In this document: positions 21,356 to 24,191 of the stretch, piece after piece
Layout: each line of letters opens with the position of its first letter
How positions within the stretch are numbered: position 1 is the stretch's first letter
Assembly (NCBI GenBank): GCA_016928155.1
Contig: JAFGLG010000013.1
Span: forward strand, 1-24,191
Source: Candidatus Woesearchaeota archaeon
GTDB taxonomy: Archaea; Nanobdellota; Nanobdellia; Woesearchaeales; JAFGLG01
Reading direction: 5' to 3'
DNA length: 24,191 bases
Translations under genes and position numbers: made by a program
The notes under the pieces: generated by a model
Seen by the model: only the letters and a program-made list of their open reading frames with translations
Database searches by the model: none
What the model was told of the DNA's origin: nothing

Positions 21356-22450
21356 TTATTCTGGAGAGGATAATATTCTGGAGAATCCGGTGCTGTCCAT
21401 GTCTGCCCTTATGCCATATTCTGAGAGGTGTGTCCTTGAATGCCTGGCCTTTTCTTCCCTGAGTCTCTGCAATATCAATTCCATCCGTGGTATCTTCCGG
21501 ATCCCGTTCTTCTTGCAGAATGCATGCACATCATAGAATCCGACTGTGTCGATTTCAGAGGATATCATCCCGACCAGCCATTTCAGTCTCCTGTCATCAG
21601 GGCAGTTCTTGGCCATCATCTTCAGAAGCTTCTTGTCCCAAAGCTTGCCGACAAACATGGGCCCTGAGTATTCCATCTTCTTGTCGCAGCAGAATCCGAT
21701 GTTATGTTCAGATACTTTCTGCTGGCAGCATTTTGTGCAGTATAAGAGATACTTATGCTCTTTCATGAGCTCATCCACTTTCTGCTTTCCCTTCAGGCAC
21801 CTGAAGAACACCCTGTAATAATGGTCTGATGAATAGGATAGTATCGGCACCAAGGCCTTCTCGAACTGCGCTCCGATGAGCTGCACTTTCCTTATCAGCA
21901 GCCTGAGCGCAACCTCATGCATTATCTCATTCCTCATTGGTCTTCCCCAATATTTCCTGAAGCATGTCTTGGGATATGTGCCTGCGAGCGGTGCTGTGTC
22001 TGTTGCAGTCACTGCGAGTATCCCGTCGCGGGCTATCCTCTTGGCAGCAGAGTCAAGGAAAGGGTTGGGTGTTCCGAACGGATCCACATCGATATAATCA
22101 TATCCGCTTGAATTGAGCAGGAACTCGTTTGCGTCCTTGCAGCTCACTGGAGCAGAGACATTGTTCAGACCGAGGTTTTCCTTGATCTGCTCGCACGCAG
22201 CTGGAGAACTGTCATTCATGTCAAGCCTCTTGATCTTTCCTTTCTTGAGCTCTAACAAGAACCTAACCCCTCGCACACCTGAACCTGCCATCATGTCGCA
22301 CATCTGCATCTCTTCCTTGTCGATCGAATTGAGCAGTAGTATGGCGATATCCCTGTTCAGCTTCATCACTGGATTATAGAACACTGGCATCTTCTTAGAT
22401 ATCTTGCCCTGACAAGCTATTATCTTTGCTTCTCCCTCAGTCTGTTCCAT
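21356..22450 (-). CDS. trm1: tRNA (guanine26-N2)-dimethyltransferase
   Basis: 364 residues from the ATG at 22450. An ATG three codons upstream is too close to the TATA-like box (minus-strand TTTTTAT, 22474-22480), whose spacing of about 27 bp fits the inner ATG. The enzyme uses S-adenosylmethionine to make N2,N2-dimethylguanosine at tRNA position 26. Seen motifs: VFYNPVMKLNRD (23-34), the SAM site CDMMAGSGVRGVR (51-63), the catalytic-type loop IDVDPFGTPNPF (120-131), the Trm1 block TATDTAPLAGT (148-158), HYYRVFFR (210-217) and C-terminal Cys pairs YCTKCC (237-242) and GFCC (252-255) for a zinc site. Length is typical for archaeal Trm1. It lies 32 bp after a small exported-protein gene but has its own promoter. 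Confidence 0.95.
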   Translation of the reverse strand: MEQTEGEAKIIACQGKISKKMPVFYNPVMKLNRDIAILLLNSIDKEEMQMCDMMAGSGVRGVRFLLELKKGKIKRLDMNDSSPAACEQIKENLGLNNVSAPVSCKDANEFLLNSSGYDYIDVDPFGTPNPFLDSAAKRIARDGILAVTATDTAPLAGTYPKTCFRKYWGRPMRNEIMHEVALRLLIRKVQLIGAQFEKALVPILSYSSDHYYRVFFRCLKGKQKVDELMKEHKYLLYCTKCCQQKVSEHNIGFCCDKKMEYSGPMFVGKLWDKKLLKMMAKNCPDDRRLKWLVGMISSEIDTVGFYDVHAFCKKNGIRKIPRMELILQRLREEKARHSRTHLSEYGIRADMDSTGFSRILSSPE

Positions 22451-22482
22451 GGAACACAAGAAAAAGTGTTAGAATAAAAAGC

Positions 22483-22842
22483 TTAGCTTGGGATGATGTG
22501 CATCCATTTTATGGTCTTGCCATCATCATTCTCCACCATGATCCTGACAAGCATCTCATGATGCTCCTCTGTGAACTCTGGGAAGACATATCTGCCGTGC
22601 TTGGCCAGCGGAGGGACATCGAATCCTTTTGTCTTGTAGTAGAAATCATCTGCTTCCGGTATCCAGAGAGAGACTGTCGCATCCTCCATGTCATCATCGA
22701 TCGGATTGAGCACATTGACATGCACTGCCATCTCTTCGCCTGGGAAAGAAGGATCCATCCTGACCATGCCCATCTGCGGATAGCTGTGGTGCATGACAAC
22801 TACAAGGAATAAAGAGAATATAAGCCAGTTGAGTTTGTTCAT
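22483..22842 (-). CDS. Small exported Ig-like protein
   Basis: 119 residues from the ATG at 22842; the frame continues upstream, but a G8 tract (minus strand, 22849-22856) stands at the ribosome-binding position and a TATA-like box at 22895-22904 fits a short leader. Signal peptide: MNKLNWLIFSLFLVVVMHHS. The mature part of about 100 residues reads as one beta sandwich (FPGEEMAVHVNVLNPIDDDM, ATVSLWIPEAD, MLVRIMVENDDGKTIKW) like the CARDB/NEW3-type extracellular domains. It has no membrane anchor and no Cys, so it is probably secreted or bound to another surface protein. It resembles in style the proteins at 5924-7692, but no clear sequence relation is visible. Confidence 0.7.
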   Translation of the reverse strand: MNKLNWLIFSLFLVVVMHHSYPQMGMVRMDPSFPGEEMAVHVNVLNPIDDDMEDATVSLWIPEADDFYYKTKGFDVPPLAKHGRYVFPEFTEEHHEMLVRIMVENDDGKTIKWMHIIPS

Positions 22843-22894
22843 TTCTAACCCCCCCCAAAATTTACTATTATAAGATAGCAAAGGAGACTAAAGA

Positions 22895-22904
22895 CTTATA
22901 TAAA
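22895..22904 (-). promoter_or_regulatory. TATA-like box for the small Ig-like gene
   Basis: On the minus strand TTTATATAAG lies about 58 bp before the ATG at 22842, giving a start near 22870 and a leader of about 28 nt that contains the G8 tract. Confidence 0.45.
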
Positions 22905-22992
22905 TCTTATTATTGGATTGAGAATATTTAATGAACACTATTGTCACTAATTTGGGACTAAAAGACCTATAACCCCCGAATTCAGGGAAAAA

Positions 22993-23159
22993 TTTAAATA
23001 GTCTTTCTAATTTCTATGCATTAGTGAATAATACAATTCACTACTAAAAAGATGCTAAATTCTGGCAGAAAGTGTGGTTAGGACACTTGAGAATGCTTTG
23101 AGATTGAAGATCATAATTAGTGCAATCAGTTCAATATAATGGTTTTGTGGGGGAATAAG
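22993..23159 (+). promoter_or_regulatory. Promoter and structured leader of the second MopE-type gene
   Basis: The TATA-like box TTTAAATA is at 22993-23000. The likely start, near 23025, falls in a perfect inverted repeat TAGTGAAT (23022-23029) / ATTCACTA (23036-23043). A second hairpin AAGTGT (23070-23075) / ACACTT (23083-23088) follows. The leader would be about 135 nt and ends with GTGGGGGAATAAG before ATG 23160. It could be an operator plus a regulatory leader. Confidence 0.4.
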
Positions 23160-24191
23160 ATGAAATATAATGTACTATTCGGGGTATTGCTTAGTTTGCT
23201 GCTAGTCGGAACTGTTTCCGCAGTTGACATCGCTTATGTTGTCGGTGATGCATCCATCCTGACATCGCATGAGTACAGCATCAAGTCGATCCTTCAGAAT
23301 GACATGCACTTCACAGTGCATCTTGTCGACGATGATGATCTGGGCGCATTGCCGCAGAATGACCTGCTCCTGATTGCAGACTCTGCGACAGACGCCGATG
23401 TGGCCTCTCTGGATGTGCAGGGCTCCCCTTCCCTCACCATGAACGGCCATTTCCTTTATGAGCAGGGTTGGGAACAGACCCCGGGATTCCCCAACACCTA
23501 TTCTGGCGCTTATAGCACAATCAACAGGTATTTCTGCCCGAACCATGAGATAATGACACCCTACACAATGATCTACGACATCATCACAACTGTCCAGGAC
23601 CCTTGGGGCAGCTATTACAATGTCATGAATATCGTTGTTGATGACATCACAGGCACAAGGCTTGCAAATGGCGACGGCGGCTCTGATGTGGTCCTCGGTA
23701 TAAACACTGCACCAAGGAGGGCTTTCTTCGGCCTTCAGGGCGCCCAGTACTGGAACAACAATGGGAGGGATGTCTTCATCAGGACAGTCAACTGGATCCT
23801 GTATGGTGTCTCGAATTCAGCCCCTTATCTCCAGCCGATCGCTGATATCACAGTCTTTGAAGGCGAGCTTGTTACGATCACAGCACTGGCGGCTGATATG
23901 GAGAATGATCCCATAACTTATTCCATAAACGACAGCAGATTCTCACAGGATGATAACATCTTCACTTGGCAGACCCAGGTCGGGGACAATGGTGTATATT
24001 CTGTCACTGTTGGCGCTTCTGATGCCTATCATACATCAAGCGAATCAGTGAATATCAATGTCATTGACATAGATAATGACAATGACGGGTATGATTACAC
24101 TATGGACTGCGATGACAATAATGCGAGCATCTATCCGGGAGCACCAGAGATCCCTTATGATGGTATCGATCAGGACTGCGATGGTGCAGAC
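23160..24191 (+). CDS. Exported protein with amidotransferase-fold-like, Ig-like and MopE-type domains, 3' end missing
   Basis: 344 codons are open from ATG 23160 to the window edge, with no stop. GGGGG lies 8 bases before the ATG. Residues 1-21 (MKYNVLFGVLLSLLLVGTVSA) are a signal peptide. Residues about 22-218 start with VDIAYVVGDASILTSHEY and include DLLLIADSATDADV and RRAFFGLQGAQYWNNNGRD ending VNWILYG, a layout like class I glutamine-amidotransferase-fold (ThuA-like) domains in secreted proteins. The catalytic Cys is not evident, so it may be a binding version. Residues about 220-300 are a cadherin/Ig-like domain (APYLQPIADITVFEGELVTI). From about 304 a MopE-type block begins: IDNDNDGYDYTMDCDDNNAS, then PGAPEIPYDGIDQDCDG. 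It is clearly of the same class as the gene at the left edge of the window. Confidence 0.8.
   Translation, partial: MKYNVLFGVLLSLLLVGTVSAVDIAYVVGDASILTSHEYSIKSILQNDMHFTVHLVDDDDLGALPQNDLLLIADSATDADVASLDVQGSPSLTMNGHFLYEQGWEQTPGFPNTYSGAYSTINRYFCPNHEIMTPYTMIYDIITTVQDPWGSYYNVMNIVVDDITGTRLANGDGGSDVVLGINTAPRRAFFGLQGAQYWNNNGRDVFIRTVNWILYGVSNSAPYLQPIADITVFEGELVTITALAADMENDPITYSINDSRFSQDDNIFTWQTQVGDNGVYSVTVGASDAYHTSSESVNINVIDIDNDNDGYDYTMDCDDNNASIYPGAPEIPYDGIDQDCDGAD

Overview
The window looks like chromosomal DNA of an archaeon, most probably a DPANN lineage such as Woesearchaeota (the lineage is an inference, not proven here). Reasons: archaeal information-processing genes (aEF-1 beta, Trm1, NMD3, a COG2433/DUF460 RNase H-like protein, RtcA, an archaeal CPxCG zinc-ribbon protein); TATA-like boxes about 26-30 bp upstream of start codons that have no leader; Shine-Dalgarno sites of the GGTGAT type on leadered genes; and many small exported proteins of unknown function. 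No rRNA, tRNA, CRISPR, insertion sequence or prophage was seen.

Layout. (1) 1-4530: 3' part of a very large exported MopE-type Asp/Cys repeat protein (16 DxDCD-type motifs in view), followed by a tightly linked exported FN3-like protein. (2) 4531-5866: a structured promoter/leader region and a secreted protein of unknown function. (3) 5924-7692, minus strand: two genes for exported Ig-like proteins with a C-terminal membrane anchor. (4) 7886-11553: a small soluble protein of unknown function, then a winged-helix ArsR-type regulator whose stop overlaps the start of a 927-residue protein made of a membrane bundle, a Gly-rich linker, an Ala/Ser/Gln repeat, a beta domain and a coiled coil. This coupled pair is the best candidate for an undescribed system. 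(5) 11550-16353: housekeeping genes: dUTPase, a 34-residue protein, a small membrane protein, NMD3, DUF460/COG2433, RtcA and a CPNC thioredoxin-like protein. (6) 16350-19553, minus strand: two long coiled-coil proteins in one operon. (7) 19866-20321: zinc-ribbon protein and aEF-1 beta. (8) 20412-22842, minus strand: a membrane-anchored Cys-rich protein, Trm1 and a small exported Ig-like protein. (9) 23160-24191: start of a second MopE-type protein, here preceded by an amidotransferase-fold-like domain, running off the right edge.

How it fits together. Two themes alternate: a core of RNA, translation and nucleotide-hygiene genes (tRNA dimethylation, RNA 3'-end cyclisation, ribosome export/biogenesis factor, elongation factor, dUTPase) and a rich set of envelope genes (MopE repeats, Ig/FN3 domains, Cys-rich modules, membrane-anchored proteins). 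Packing is tight: three of five tail-to-tail gene pairs overlap at their stop codons, several same-strand pairs overlap by ATGA, and many promoters appear leaderless. The longer intergenic stretches hold dyads and short tandem repeats that look regulatory. Functions of the envelope genes cannot be assigned from sequence alone.
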